From Clostridium sp. CAG:567 (lineage in GTDB: Bacteria > Bacillota > Clostridia > TANB77 > CAG-508), in NCBI GenBank assembly GCA_000437855.1, contig FR902174.1:1-41818 (forward strand): a stretch of 41,818 bases of DNA. The letters run 5' to 3'. Shown here piece after piece: positions 33,669 through 41,697 of the stretch. How positions within the stretch are numbered: position 1 is the first letter of the stretch; each line of letters begins with the position of its first letter. The notes under the pieces are model-generated. The model was given only the letters and a program-made list of their open reading frames with translations, was not told the DNA's origin and searched no databases. The translations under genes were made by a program, and so were the position numbers.

Positions 33669-34100
33669 ATGGAAAACGCATCAAAAGCTTTGATTATAGC
33701 AGGAGCTATTTTATTATCAATTTTAATTATAGGGTTAGGTATGTTTATATACCAGCAAGCAGCAGCTGCAGTTGGAAAGACAGGAATTGATGAGCAAAAA
33801 GTAAAATCATATAACAGTTCATTTGAACAATATGAAGGATTGATTTCAGGAACAAGTGCTAGAACATTATGTGATGTTATAAGAGCTCATAATAATAGTC
33901 ACCAAGATGATGCATCATTAAATGTTAAAGTAACTGTTGGAAGAGGAACACCAGGTAATTCAGTACCAACAGCAGTTGTAACAGCAACAGCAGTTAATAC
34001 AGAAAAAGCTAAAATTAAAGCTGGAAAACAATACAAAGTAGCTTTCGGGTATGACACAAAGACAGGCTATATAGTTGACTGTGTTATAACAGAACAATAA
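33669..34100 (+). CDS. MENASKAL pilin-like protein 3
   Basis: The 143-residue paralogue has the strongest SD of the set (AAAAAGGAGGAAG), consistent with the most abundant product and so the best candidate major pilin. MENASKALIIAGAILLSILI begins a hydrophobic helix to about residue 28, then an Ala-rich QQAAAAVGKTG. The soluble part includes QKVKSYNSSFEQYEGLIS and a Thr/Val/Ala-rich beta region (PTAVVTATAVNTEKAKIK). It has two Cys (residues about 69 and 138). No leader peptide is visible. Confidence 0.62.
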   Translation: MENASKALIIAGAILLSILIIGLGMFIYQQAAAAVGKTGIDEQKVKSYNSSFEQYEGLISGTSARTLCDVIRAHNNSHQDDASLNVKVTVGRGTPGNSVPTAVVTATAVNTEKAKIKAGKQYKVAFGYDTKTGYIVDCVITEQ

Positions 34101-34122
34101 TAATTTTTAAGGAAGTTAATAC

Positions 34123-34828
34123 ATGGAAAACGCAACAGATGCTTTAAAAATAGCTTTTGCGGCTATGATATTTGTTATGGCATTATCAATAGCAATAGCA
34201 ATGTTTTCTCAACTAAATGATGTATCAAAAGTAGTTCTTTCTAGTAGTGATGTAACATCTTTTTATGAATATGAACAAACTACTAACCAAAAAAATAGAA
34301 TTGTTGGACTAGAGACTATTATTCCAACTATTTATAAATACTATAAAGAAAATTTTACTATTTTGTTTTTAGATAGAAGTGGTAACCCTCTTCCTTTATA
34401 TAGAACAAAAACTAATAAAGATTCATGGGGGCGGAGGATCAGATGAATTTGGTGTAAACCCTAATGAAGGTTTAATAGGAAAATATTATAGTAATAATAG
34501 TGATGATAATCCAGTATGCACATTTGATGTTGATGAAGAAACCATCAGACATGAGCCATGGACAGGTTCACCTACAGATTATAAAGCTAATATTGACGCT
34601 TTTTTATATGGTAATAAATTTTATTTTCCTGACGGAAGTGGAATGTTTTATGATTATAAAAGAGAATTGTTAAATGCTGAAGGATTTATTGGTAAGTATT
34701 CTGGCAAACAGTTTTATGAAATGATTGGTGAATATACTTATAACATTGGTACAGATGAAGAACAAAAGACTAATGAACTATTAAAAAATAGAAAGAAAAG
34801 AGTAATTATATATCAATTAGTAAGTTAA
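34123..34828 (+). CDS. MENATDAL pilin-like protein 4, needs +1 shift at CGGA
   Basis: Fourth paralogue, MENATDALKIAFAAMIFVMA, hydrophobic to about residue 29. Conventional reading from 34123 ends at 34446 after SWGRRIR. Skipping C34432 (join 34123-34431, 34433-34828) reads SWG-G-GSDEFGVNP and continues to residue 234. The C-terminal half is a beta-rich, Tyr/Gly-rich region (GLIGKYYSNN, KFYFPDGSGMFYDY, EGFIGKYSGKQFYEM). The unshifted product would be a 107-residue truncated pilin. The frame 2 segment has no SD or start of its own at a sensible place, which supports a single gene. Moderate SD (AAGGAAG). Confidence 0.62.
34432..34435 (+). other. CGGA recoding site 4 (pilin-like protein)
   Basis: In-frame CGG (34432-34434) followed by A, after GGG. 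The +1 reading gives Gly-Gly-Gly-Ser; the unshifted frame stops at 34444-34446. Confidence 0.6.
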
Positions 34829-34843
34829 AAGGAGTATTTAGTT

Positions 34844-35368
34844 ATGGGAGATAGTTTAATTACAATAATTGCAATATTTTTAGCTGCTATTTTAATGTTT
34901 GTATTTCCACTTATGTCATTATCAGAAAGAACAGATGATATTTCTGAATTAGCTGTTCAAACAGCAACAAATGAGTTTGTAGATAACATTAGAATAACAG
35001 GAAAAATTACATTAGCTGATTATGAAAAATATTTACAAACAATCAATGCAACTGGAAATTCATTTGAAGTTGAAATGAAAGTACAACAATTAGATGAAAA
35101 CCCAGGTGTAAAAGTAACACAAGCTGAAATGACAAAAATAGGTGAAAATGTATACTATAATAAATATACAAGTCAAATAAAAGAAGAGTTAAATAAAAAT
35201 GGAAAAATGAAATTGAAAGAAGGAGATATGGTTTCAGTAACAGTAAAAAATACTAACCAAACTATAGCTCAATTATTAAGAAATTTCTTTTACCAAGTTG
35301 CAGGAGACACTTCTTATCAAATTGCAGCATCACATGGTGGCGTTGTTACAGTTAATGGAAGTAACTAA
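34844..35368 (+). CDS. Pseudopilin/TadE-like protein, N-anchored
   Basis: A 174-residue protein with an N-terminal hydrophobic helix (MGDSLITIIAIFLAAILMFVFP, about 5-24), followed by an amphipathic helix with SLSERTDDISELAVQTATNEFVDNI. A beta-rich soluble domain ends GGVVTVNGSN. The first helix plus helical neck is the layout of TadE/TadF and GspI/J-type minor pilins, but there is no match I can name. Good SD (AAAAGGAG). It is the last of the small N-anchored proteins before a hairpin at 35413. Confidence 0.55.
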   Translation: MGDSLITIIAIFLAAILMFVFPLMSLSERTDDISELAVQTATNEFVDNIRITGKITLADYEKYLQTINATGNSFEVEMKVQQLDENPGVKVTQAEMTKIGENVYYNKYTSQIKEELNKNGKMKLKEGDMVSVTVKNTNQTIAQLLRNFFYQVAGDTSYQIAASHGGVVTVNGSN

Positions 35369-35412
35369 TTAATTATATTGGGATTTTATAGTCCCTGTTA
35401 AGTATAATACGG

Positions 35413-35441
35413 AAGGGAGTGAGCTTTATCACTCCCTTTGT
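35413..35441 (+). terminator. Hairpin inside the pilus operon
   Basis: Perfect 10-bp stem AAGGGAGTGA (35413-35422) and TCACTCCCTT (35429-35438), followed by the weak TGTTA. A partial terminator could set the ratio of upstream pilins to the downstream 574-residue protein. Confidence 0.55.
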
Positions 35442-35480
35442 TAATAAAAAAATTTAAAAAGAAGGGAGAAAAGTACAAGG

Positions 35481-37205
35481 ATGAAAATTCAATTTATTGC
35501 TGTAGTATTTATTATTATAATGATACCAATAATAACAGTAACAGCGTTATATATTAGATCAGAGATAGATACAATAACCCTTCAATCAAAATATAATACT
35601 AAACTAAGTGTAGCTACTTATGACTCTGTAATAGCATTTCAAATAAACACAGTAAATAATAGGTATTCAAGTGTAAGTGATTCTAAAATTAGGGATATAG
35701 ATGCAGCTGTTAATACCTTCTTTAATTCACTTGGTAATAGTGAAGCATTAACTAGAAAAAGCTTGCAAGACTATGTTCCTGCTTTAGTATATACATTATA
35801 TGATGGTTATTATATATGTAGCAAATATGATAATGTATACCCAGAAAATAATGGAAAACCAATACTAGATGAAAATGAATTAAAATCTAATGATCCAAAT
35901 TATGGACTTAAAACATATATATATTATTCATGTAGATATATAAAAGGAAATAGTGACTTTATAGTTAATTATACTTTAGATAATGCAATTAATATATATG
36001 GAAAAATAAATGGAAATTATAAAACTCTATCAGGTTATTTAATAAATCCTGATTCTGTAACAGATATTACTTATGGAAAAGCCCCTTTATCGTGGAAACT
36101 TAAATATAATGGAATTGTAATAGAAAAAGAAATATTATCAGAACATATAGCTTTTTCAGATGAAACTAGTGGAGACTATGAATATCTTGAACATAATGGA
36201 CAAAAAATATATTATGATGGAGTTAACAACAACTATTTTTATTACAATAATTATAATAAAACATATTTGATAAATGCTACATTACAAGAATATTTAAGAG
36301 CAAGAACAAGTGGAGGACATCTATATAGTACTAGTGCATTTGAATTTTATTATAATGCAAAGAAATTTAGTGAGAAGGTTTCAACATTAATAGGAAACAT
36401 TAGTCAAGATGATGCAGTTGACTCACAAAATCATCAAATAAATGATTTTGCAGTAGATACTGGAACAAATCCAATATTTAAAGCTTCGAGATCAAATGAT
36501 CCATTACTTTCAGGTTCTACATTTAATGAAAACAGAATGGCTGCAATAAGAAAATCTATTGAAACAAATTTAACAGCAGCAATAGCTAACTATAATTTGT
36601 TTTCAAGTAATACCTATGAATTTAGAATGCCAAAACTTTCAGAAATAGATTGGGGAAAAATAACTAACAATGTTTCTGTTATGACATTCTTACAAGGAAT
36701 ACCAATAGGGCATAAATATTACAATAACTATTGTGTAATTACAAACAATAATAATGAAGAAGTTGTAAAAAAAGAAAACATATATATTGTTACACGAGAT
36801 AGCAATGGTAATAGAGAATATCATTTGGCAGGTTGTCCACATTTAATGCAAACAAATTTGCCATCAGAAAATATAACTATAGTTGGAGCTTATGCCAACA
36901 CAAGTTTTATAAGGCAAACTGTAAGAATTTCAGAGGGAGATTATAGATATTTTTATCCACAAAATTTAGGAAACGATAAAAATATAACATCATGTTATTA
37001 TTGTATAGTAAATGCAGCAAATACTTATGATATAGACCAAGTAATTACAGGAAAAATTATTGGAAAAGATAGTAATTGGCAGGATGAGCAAATTACAGAT
37101 GACAGGGTAAGAAATTTAAATACAATAAGAGCAGTATATTTAAAAGCTCTTGCAAGAGAAAGGTATGATTTATATCAATCAAATGTAGATGCATTTAATA
37201 ATTAA
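35481..37205 (+). CDS. Large N-anchored surface protein with Cys/His domain, possible pilus tip
   Basis: The 574-residue protein has one N-terminal hydrophobic helix (about 3-24), then a Tyr/Asn/Ser-rich exported region. Its start (SKYNTKLSVATYDSVIAFQIN) is helical as in TadE/TadG-type proteins. Near residues 448-515 lies EYHLAGCPHLMQT, then SCYYC: a YHxxGCxxL-...-CxxC arrangement like small zinc or disulfide modules in secreted proteins. No LPxTG motif is visible. It is the largest product downstream of the pilins, so a tip adhesin or minor pseudopilin is plausible; this is inferred from context. SD AAGGGAG is about 10 bases upstream. Confidence 0.55.
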   Translation: MKIQFIAVVFIIIMIPIITVTALYIRSEIDTITLQSKYNTKLSVATYDSVIAFQINTVNNRYSSVSDSKIRDIDAAVNTFFNSLGNSEALTRKSLQDYVPALVYTLYDGYYICSKYDNVYPENNGKPILDENELKSNDPNYGLKTYIYYSCRYIKGNSDFIVNYTLDNAINIYGKINGNYKTLSGYLINPDSVTDITYGKAPLSWKLKYNGIVIEKEILSEHIAFSDETSGDYEYLEHNGQKIYYDGVNNNYFYYNNYNKTYLINATLQEYLRARTSGGHLYSTSAFEFYYNAKKFSEKVSTLIGNISQDDAVDSQNHQINDFAVDTGTNPIFKASRSNDPLLSGSTFNENRMAAIRKSIETNLTAAIANYNLFSSNTYEFRMPKLSEIDWGKITNNVSVMTFLQGIPIGHKYYNNYCVITNNNNEEVVKKENIYIVTRDSNGNREYHLAGCPHLMQTNLPSENITIVGAYANTSFIRQTVRISEGDYRYFYPQNLGNDKNITSCYYCIVNAANTYDIDQVITGKIIGKDSNWQDEQITDDRVRNLNTIRAVYLKALARERYDLYQSNVDAFNN

Positions 37206-37235
37206 TAAATTTAAAGTTTAAAAATATAAAATATG

Positions 37236-37260
37236 GTTACTCTAAATAAAGGAGAGTGAC
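37236..37260 (+). promoter_or_regulatory. Hairpin overlapping the SD of the S55 peptidase gene
   Basis: GTTACTCT (37236-37243) can pair with AGAGTGAC (37253-37260), with one T-G pair. The AAGGAG SD (37249-37254) straddles loop and stem, so folding could limit translation of the protease. Confidence 0.35.
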
Positions 37261-37263
37261 TAT

Positions 37264-38481
37264 ATGAAATCATATAAAAAAATAATAATAGTTATATTGC
37301 TAATGCTAGTGTTTGCTTATGTTTGTAATATTACTTTACTACCTAGTAGTTATATAATAATGCAAGGTGAAAATTTAAACATATTTACACTTTTAGGATT
37401 ATATATAAAGCCAAAAGTAAATTATCAAACTATGCAAACAGCAAGCAATATTAATAAAACAAAAGTAAATGAACTAGGAAAAATTGATTTTGATTTAAGC
37501 TTTTTTAATATATTTAAGCTAAAAGAAATAAATGTTAATGTAATATCTAAAACAAAAGTAATTCCAATGGGAAATGCTATTGGAATGAAATTATATACTG
37601 ATGGTGTTTTAGTTGTTGGAATGTCTGAAATAGAAGGAAAAAAACCTTATGAAAATTCAGGAATAAAAGAAGGAGACAGAATCGTACAAATAGACAAAAA
37701 AGCAATAGATAATACAGAAGATTTAATGGAAGCTGTAAACAAATGTAGTGGAAAAGAAATATCAGTTAAATATATAAGAGACAATACAACTATTACAACA
37801 AGTATAAAGCCAATAAAAAATAGTGGCAATCAATATAAAATAGGACTATGGGTTAGAGATGCAGCAGCAGGAGTAGGAACACTTACATTTTATGAACCAA
37901 GTTCTGGAATGTTTGGAACTCTTGGACATGGAATACTTGATGTTGATACATCAGAGCTTATTAAAATTGCAAATGGAGAATTAGTTACTACAAACATATT
38001 AAACATTACCAAAGGAAAAAAAGGAGATCCTGGAGAAATAAGAGGAACAATAGAATCTGGACACACAATTGGAAATATTGATAAAAATACAAGTTTTGGA
38101 GTATTTGGAACATTAAACAAAACCCCATATATTAATATTCAGAATAATGATGAAATTGAAGTGGCATTAAGAGAAGAAATAAAAATAGAAGATGCTCAAA
38201 TTATTTGCGAATTAGAAAATGGAAAAAGAGAAAAATACAATATAAAAATTCAAAAAGTCTTTTTGAACAATAATAAAGACAACAAAAGTATGCTAATAAA
38301 AATCACTGATGAAAAATTATTAGAAAAAACAGGTGGTATAATTCAAGGAATGAGTGGTGCACCAATAATTCAAAATGGAAAATTTATAGGAGCAGTTACA
38401 CATGTACTTGTGAATGATCCTACAATAGGATATGGAGTTTTTGCAGATATAATGATAAAGCAAATGAGAGAAGTAAAATAA
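37264..38481 (+). CDS. spoIVB: SpoIVB-type serine peptidase (S55) with PDZ domain
   Basis: SpoIVB is a forespore-secreted protease that cuts SpoIVFA to switch on pro-sigma-K processing. The 405-residue protein has an N-terminal membrane segment, a PDZ domain (about 100-180, with GIKEGDRIVQIDKKAI) and the S55 peptidase. The catalytic pair is visible: His222 in TLGHGILD and Ser364 in GMSGAPIIQNGK, followed by GAVTHVLVNDPTIGYGVF. All hallmark motifs are intact. It implies the organism can sporulate, though S55 paralogues with other roles exist. It follows the pilus genes by 58 bases with its own SD; the SD may be part of a hairpin. Confidence 0.88.
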   Translation: MKSYKKIIIVILLMLVFAYVCNITLLPSSYIIMQGENLNIFTLLGLYIKPKVNYQTMQTASNINKTKVNELGKIDFDLSFFNIFKLKEINVNVISKTKVIPMGNAIGMKLYTDGVLVVGMSEIEGKKPYENSGIKEGDRIVQIDKKAIDNTEDLMEAVNKCSGKEISVKYIRDNTTITTSIKPIKNSGNQYKIGLWVRDAAAGVGTLTFYEPSSGMFGTLGHGILDVDTSELIKIANGELVTTNILNITKGKKGDPGEIRGTIESGHTIGNIDKNTSFGVFGTLNKTPYINIQNNDEIEVALREEIKIEDAQIICELENGKREKYNIKIQKVFLNNNKDNKSMLIKITDEKLLEKTGGIIQGMSGAPIIQNGKFIGAVTHVLVNDPTIGYGVFADIMIKQMREVK

Positions 38482-38502
38482 GAACAAATTAGTGAGGTTG
38501 AA

Positions 38503-39642
38503 ATGAAAAAAAATAAGGGAAATGCTTTAATAATAATTGCTATTGTCGTAGTTGTAATTATAATTCTAGGAATTATAGGATATTTTGTGTATGAATATTT
38601 GAATTCGGAAAAAAATAATCAAAACTTATATAATAATGAATTTGTTGAACAAAATGAATATTCAAATATTGATACATCAAATAACCAGGGAGAAAATACA
38701 GGAATATTAACTCCTATTTTAAATGAAATAAAAGAGGAAAATAATACCGAGAGTGGTCAAATAGGACAAACAATTGCGGCTGCTTATTATTATGGACAAC
38801 TAGATAGTTATGGAAAAGTAATATATAACAAAATAAAACAAGACAAAGAAAGATTAAAAACAGGAACTTATATATTTGACTTTGGAACAGAATTTAATAC
38901 ATTATTACAAGCAAAAGATGGGCAAACAACTTTAAATACATCATTTCAATCCGCATGGAATGCACTTTCTTATGATGAAGACGATTTGTTTTATATAGAT
39001 GTCAGTAAAATGAGTTTAACAAGTGAAAGCAGAAGTCTGGGAGGAATAACAACATATTATGTTTCAATAGGTCCTGGAAATAATAAAAATTATTTAAAAG
39101 AAGACTTTCAAACACAAGACAGTATAGAAAAAGCACAAAACTACATAGATAATTTAGTAAACCAAGTAGTAGAACAAACTAAAAATGATGCAACAGATAT
39201 AAAAATAAAAAGAATTCATAATTGGCTAATAAGTACTATACAGTATGAAAAAGATGAAAATAGTAAAAACCAACATAATATATATGGTGCATTACATGAT
39301 AAAAAAGCAGTTTGTGAAGGGTATGCAAGAAGCTTTAAGTATATAATGAAAAAAGTAGGGGTGCCAGCAGTATTAGTGTCAGGAACAGCAAGAAATTCAG
39401 AAGATAAAACAGAATCACATGCTTGGAACTATGTTCAAATAAATGAAAACTGGTATGCCGTTGATGTTACATGGGATGATCCAATTATAACAGAAGAAAG
39501 ACCATTAAGTATTGAAGAAAAATATAGATATTGTTTAAAAGGCTCTGATGAATTTTTTAAAGATCATACTGAGGACGGAATGATTTCTGAAAATGGCATG
39601 AAATTTAAATATCCAACATTATCAAAAAGTAATTATGAATAA
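38503..39642 (+). CDS. Membrane-anchored transglutaminase-like protein
   Basis: The 379-residue protein has an N-terminal membrane helix (about 6-30), an Asn/Glu-rich linker (40-90) and a C-terminal transglutaminase/cysteine-protease fold. The triad is in place: Cys271 in AVCEGYARSF, His306 in ESHAWNYV, Asp321 in YAVDVTWDDP. The family contains peptidases and crosslinkers acting at the cell surface; which reaction applies cannot be deduced. The weak SD (GTGAGG) and the 21-base gap suggest co-transcription with the S55 protease gene. Role in spore or surface protein maturation is only inferred. Confidence 0.8.
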   Translation: MKKNKGNALIIIAIVVVVIIILGIIGYFVYEYLNSEKNNQNLYNNEFVEQNEYSNIDTSNNQGENTGILTPILNEIKEENNTESGQIGQTIAAAYYYGQLDSYGKVIYNKIKQDKERLKTGTYIFDFGTEFNTLLQAKDGQTTLNTSFQSAWNALSYDEDDLFYIDVSKMSLTSESRSLGGITTYYVSIGPGNNKNYLKEDFQTQDSIEKAQNYIDNLVNQVVEQTKNDATDIKIKRIHNWLISTIQYEKDENSKNQHNIYGALHDKKAVCEGYARSFKYIMKKVGVPAVLVSGTARNSEDKTESHAWNYVQINENWYAVDVTWDDPIITEERPLSIEEKYRYCLKGSDEFFKDHTEDGMISENGMKFKYPTLSKSNYE

Positions 39643-39648
39643 AAAATA

Positions 39649-39688
39649 CACCTCCAAACGTTAGATTTTTTGTCTAACATTTGGGGTG
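39649..39688. terminator. Bidirectional hairpin between converging genes
   Basis: An imperfect stem of about 15 bp joins CACCTCCAAACGTTAGA (39649-39665) with TCTAACATTTGGGGTG (39673-39688), with a T-rich loop and flanking A tract upstream. It lies between the transglutaminase gene and the end of murC. Confidence 0.55.
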
Positions 39689-39710
39689 CACTTCAGTTTC
39701 ACTTTCTTTT

Positions 39711-41096
39711 TTATTTTACAAGCATAGGACCAATATTAGTAACTGTTCCAGCTCCTAAAGTTAAAACAATGTCATTTTTTATTGTATGATCTTTTAAATA
39801 TTTTACAATATCATTAAAATCAGAAATATATAATGCTTGTTTGTTGTATGTATTTTTTAATTTATCTACTAAATCTTGAGATGATATATTGTAAATATTA
39901 TCTTCTCTTGCTGCATAGATGTCAGTAATAATAATATTATCAAAATCAACTAAAGCTTTTGCAAAGTCATCTAATAATAGTCTAGTTCTACTATATGTGT
40001 GAGGTTGAAAAACTACCCAAGATTTTCTATGCTCTTTTTGACTTACAGCATGTGATATTGCCATAATTTCTGTAGGATGATGTCCGTAGTCATCATAAAC
40101 ACTTACACCTTGATTAAACTGCCCAACATATTCAAATCTTCTATGTGCTCCTGTGTATTTTTCTAAAGCATTTTTTATGTCTTCTTTAGAAACACCATAT
40201 TCATGGCAAACTGCAATACATGCTAAAGCATTTAAAACATTGTGCATTCCAGGAATAGATAGTTTTATAGTTTTATAAAAATTATTATTATAATATACAT
40301 CAAAACATGGAAAACCATCTTTGTTAAATTTAATATTTCTTGCAATGAAATTTGCATTTTCACTATCTAATGCAAATGTAACAATTTTTGCTTTTGAATC
40401 TTTAGCTATTCTTCTACAATTTGCATCATCACTATTAATTACTAGTAAACCATCCTCAGGAAGTAATTTTATATAATTATCAAAAGACTTTACAATATTA
40501 TCTAAATTTCCAAAGTAATCTAAGTGGTCATTATCAATATTTAAAATTATTTCTGTTCTAGGGAATAATTTTAAATAGCTTTCTACATATTCACAAGCTT
40601 CAATAATAAAATATTCACTATTTCCTACACGATAATTTCCTTTAAGTTGTTTTAAATAAGCACCAACTTGAATAGATGGGTCTTTATGAGCTTCTAGAAA
40701 ACAAACTGAAATCATAGAGGTAGTTGTTGTTTTACCATGTGTTCCAGAAACACAAATACTATTATTAAATGCTTTGGTAATTTTTCCTAAAAAAGTACCT
40801 CTTTCAATAATAGGAATATTTAACTCTTTTGCTTTTAAAAGTTCAATATCATCTTTTTTAATTGCAGCACTATATACAACAACATCAGCCTTAGCTAAAT
40901 TTTCTAAATCATGTCCAATAACTACACTAATTCCATTTTGAATTAATCTTTCAGTAGTTTCTGATGCAGTAGAGTCAGAACCTGTTACATGAAATCCCCA
41001 AAATTTTAAAATTTCAGCAATACCGCTCATACTGATTCCACCAATACCAATCATGTGGATGTTTTTATATTTTTTTAATTCTTCTATATTTGCCAA
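39711..41096 (-). CDS. murC: UDP-N-acetylmuramate--L-alanine ligase
   Basis: Adds the first amino acid of the peptidoglycan stem peptide. The 461-residue protein has the N-terminal Rossmann-like domain with MIGIGGISMSGIAE (near 15), the ATP loop GTHGKTT at 118-124, YDDYGHHPTE near 335 and the C-terminal domain with FQPHTYSRTRLL. The start codon is TTG (41094-41096 complement), supported by AGGAG (complement of 41106-41110) nine bases upstream. It is the only large gene on the - strand here. Confidence 0.97.
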   Translation of the reverse strand: MANIEELKKYKNIHMIGIGGISMSGIAEILKFWGFHVTGSDSTASETTERLIQNGISVVIGHDLENLAKADVVVYSAAIKKDDIELLKAKELNIPIIERGTFLGKITKAFNNSICVSGTHGKTTTTSMISVCFLEAHKDPSIQVGAYLKQLKGNYRVGNSEYFIIEACEYVESYLKLFPRTEIILNIDNDHLDYFGNLDNIVKSFDNYIKLLPEDGLLVINSDDANCRRIAKDSKAKIVTFALDSENANFIARNIKFNKDGFPCFDVYYNNNFYKTIKLSIPGMHNVLNALACIAVCHEYGVSKEDIKNALEKYTGAHRRFEYVGQFNQGVSVYDDYGHHPTEIMAISHAVSQKEHRKSWVVFQPHTYSRTRLLLDDFAKALVDFDNIIITDIYAAREDNIYNISSQDLVDKLKNTYNKQALYISDFNDIVKYLKDHTIKNDIVLTLGAGTVTNIGPMLVK

Positions 41097-41369
41097 AGAA
41101 ATACACTCCTTTAAGTTTATATAATTATGTAATTATATTTATTTTTATATAACAAAGGTATTATATACTTTATATTGTATTTTTTCAATATTTTTCTTAA
41201 ATAAGTAATTAAATTAGTAACTAATATTAATATATGAATAATAAAAAACAAAGGTGAATAAAAAAATAAATAAAATTTGTAAAATAAAGAAGGAAAAACA
41301 AAAAAAGTGGCGAATAATATAATTGTACATAAGAAATGTATAAAAAAACTTGAAAGGTGGTACTTAAAA

Positions 41370-41651
41370 ATGCAAATTACAGATGTACGTTTAAGAAAAG
41401 TAAATTCAGAAAACAGAATGAAAGCTGTTGCTTCTGTAACATTCGATAATGAATTTGTTATCCATGATATCAAAGTTATCGAAAGTCAAAATGGATTATT
41501 CATTGCTATGCCAAGCAGAAAAACTCCAAACGGAGAATTTAAGGATATAGCTCATCCAATTAATGCTGAAACAAGAGAGAAAATTCAAAAAGCTATATTA
41601 GAAGCTTATGAAGCTCCAGAAGCTGAAGAAACTTCAGAATCAGCAGAATAA
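41370..41651 (+). CDS. spoVG: SpoVG RNA-binding regulator
   Basis: A 93-residue protein with the SpoVG family's full sequence plan: MQITDVRLRKVNSENRMKA, then FVIHDIKVIE, GLFIAMPSRKTPNGEF and DIAHPIN. SpoVG is a broadly conserved nucleic-acid-binding regulator affecting asymmetric septation and cell-envelope and virulence genes. The start ATG 41370 has AAAGGTGG (41353-41360) nine bases upstream; upstream in-frame starts lack a SD. The last residues are a Glu/Ala/Ser tail. A strong terminator follows. Confidence 0.95.
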   Translation: MQITDVRLRKVNSENRMKAVASVTFDNEFVIHDIKVIESQNGLFIAMPSRKTPNGEFKDIAHPINAETREKIQKAILEAYEAPEAEETSESAE

Positions 41652-41661
41652 TAATAAAATG

Positions 41662-41697
41662 AAAAAGAAATACTTCACAAGAAGTATTTCTTTTTTT
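41662..41697 (+). terminator. Terminator after spoVG
   Basis: Perfect 15-bp stem AAAAAGAAATACTTC (41662-41676) and GAAGTATTTCTTTTT (41681-41695) with loop ACAA and two more T. Confidence 0.9.

Noticed and set aside
14181..34435. Treating the four broken genes as pseudogenes.
   Set aside because: Each has exactly one lesion, all four of the same kind, and intact motifs on both sides. radA and the pilus ATPase otherwise look under normal selection. Sequencing error remains open and is stated as the main alternative.
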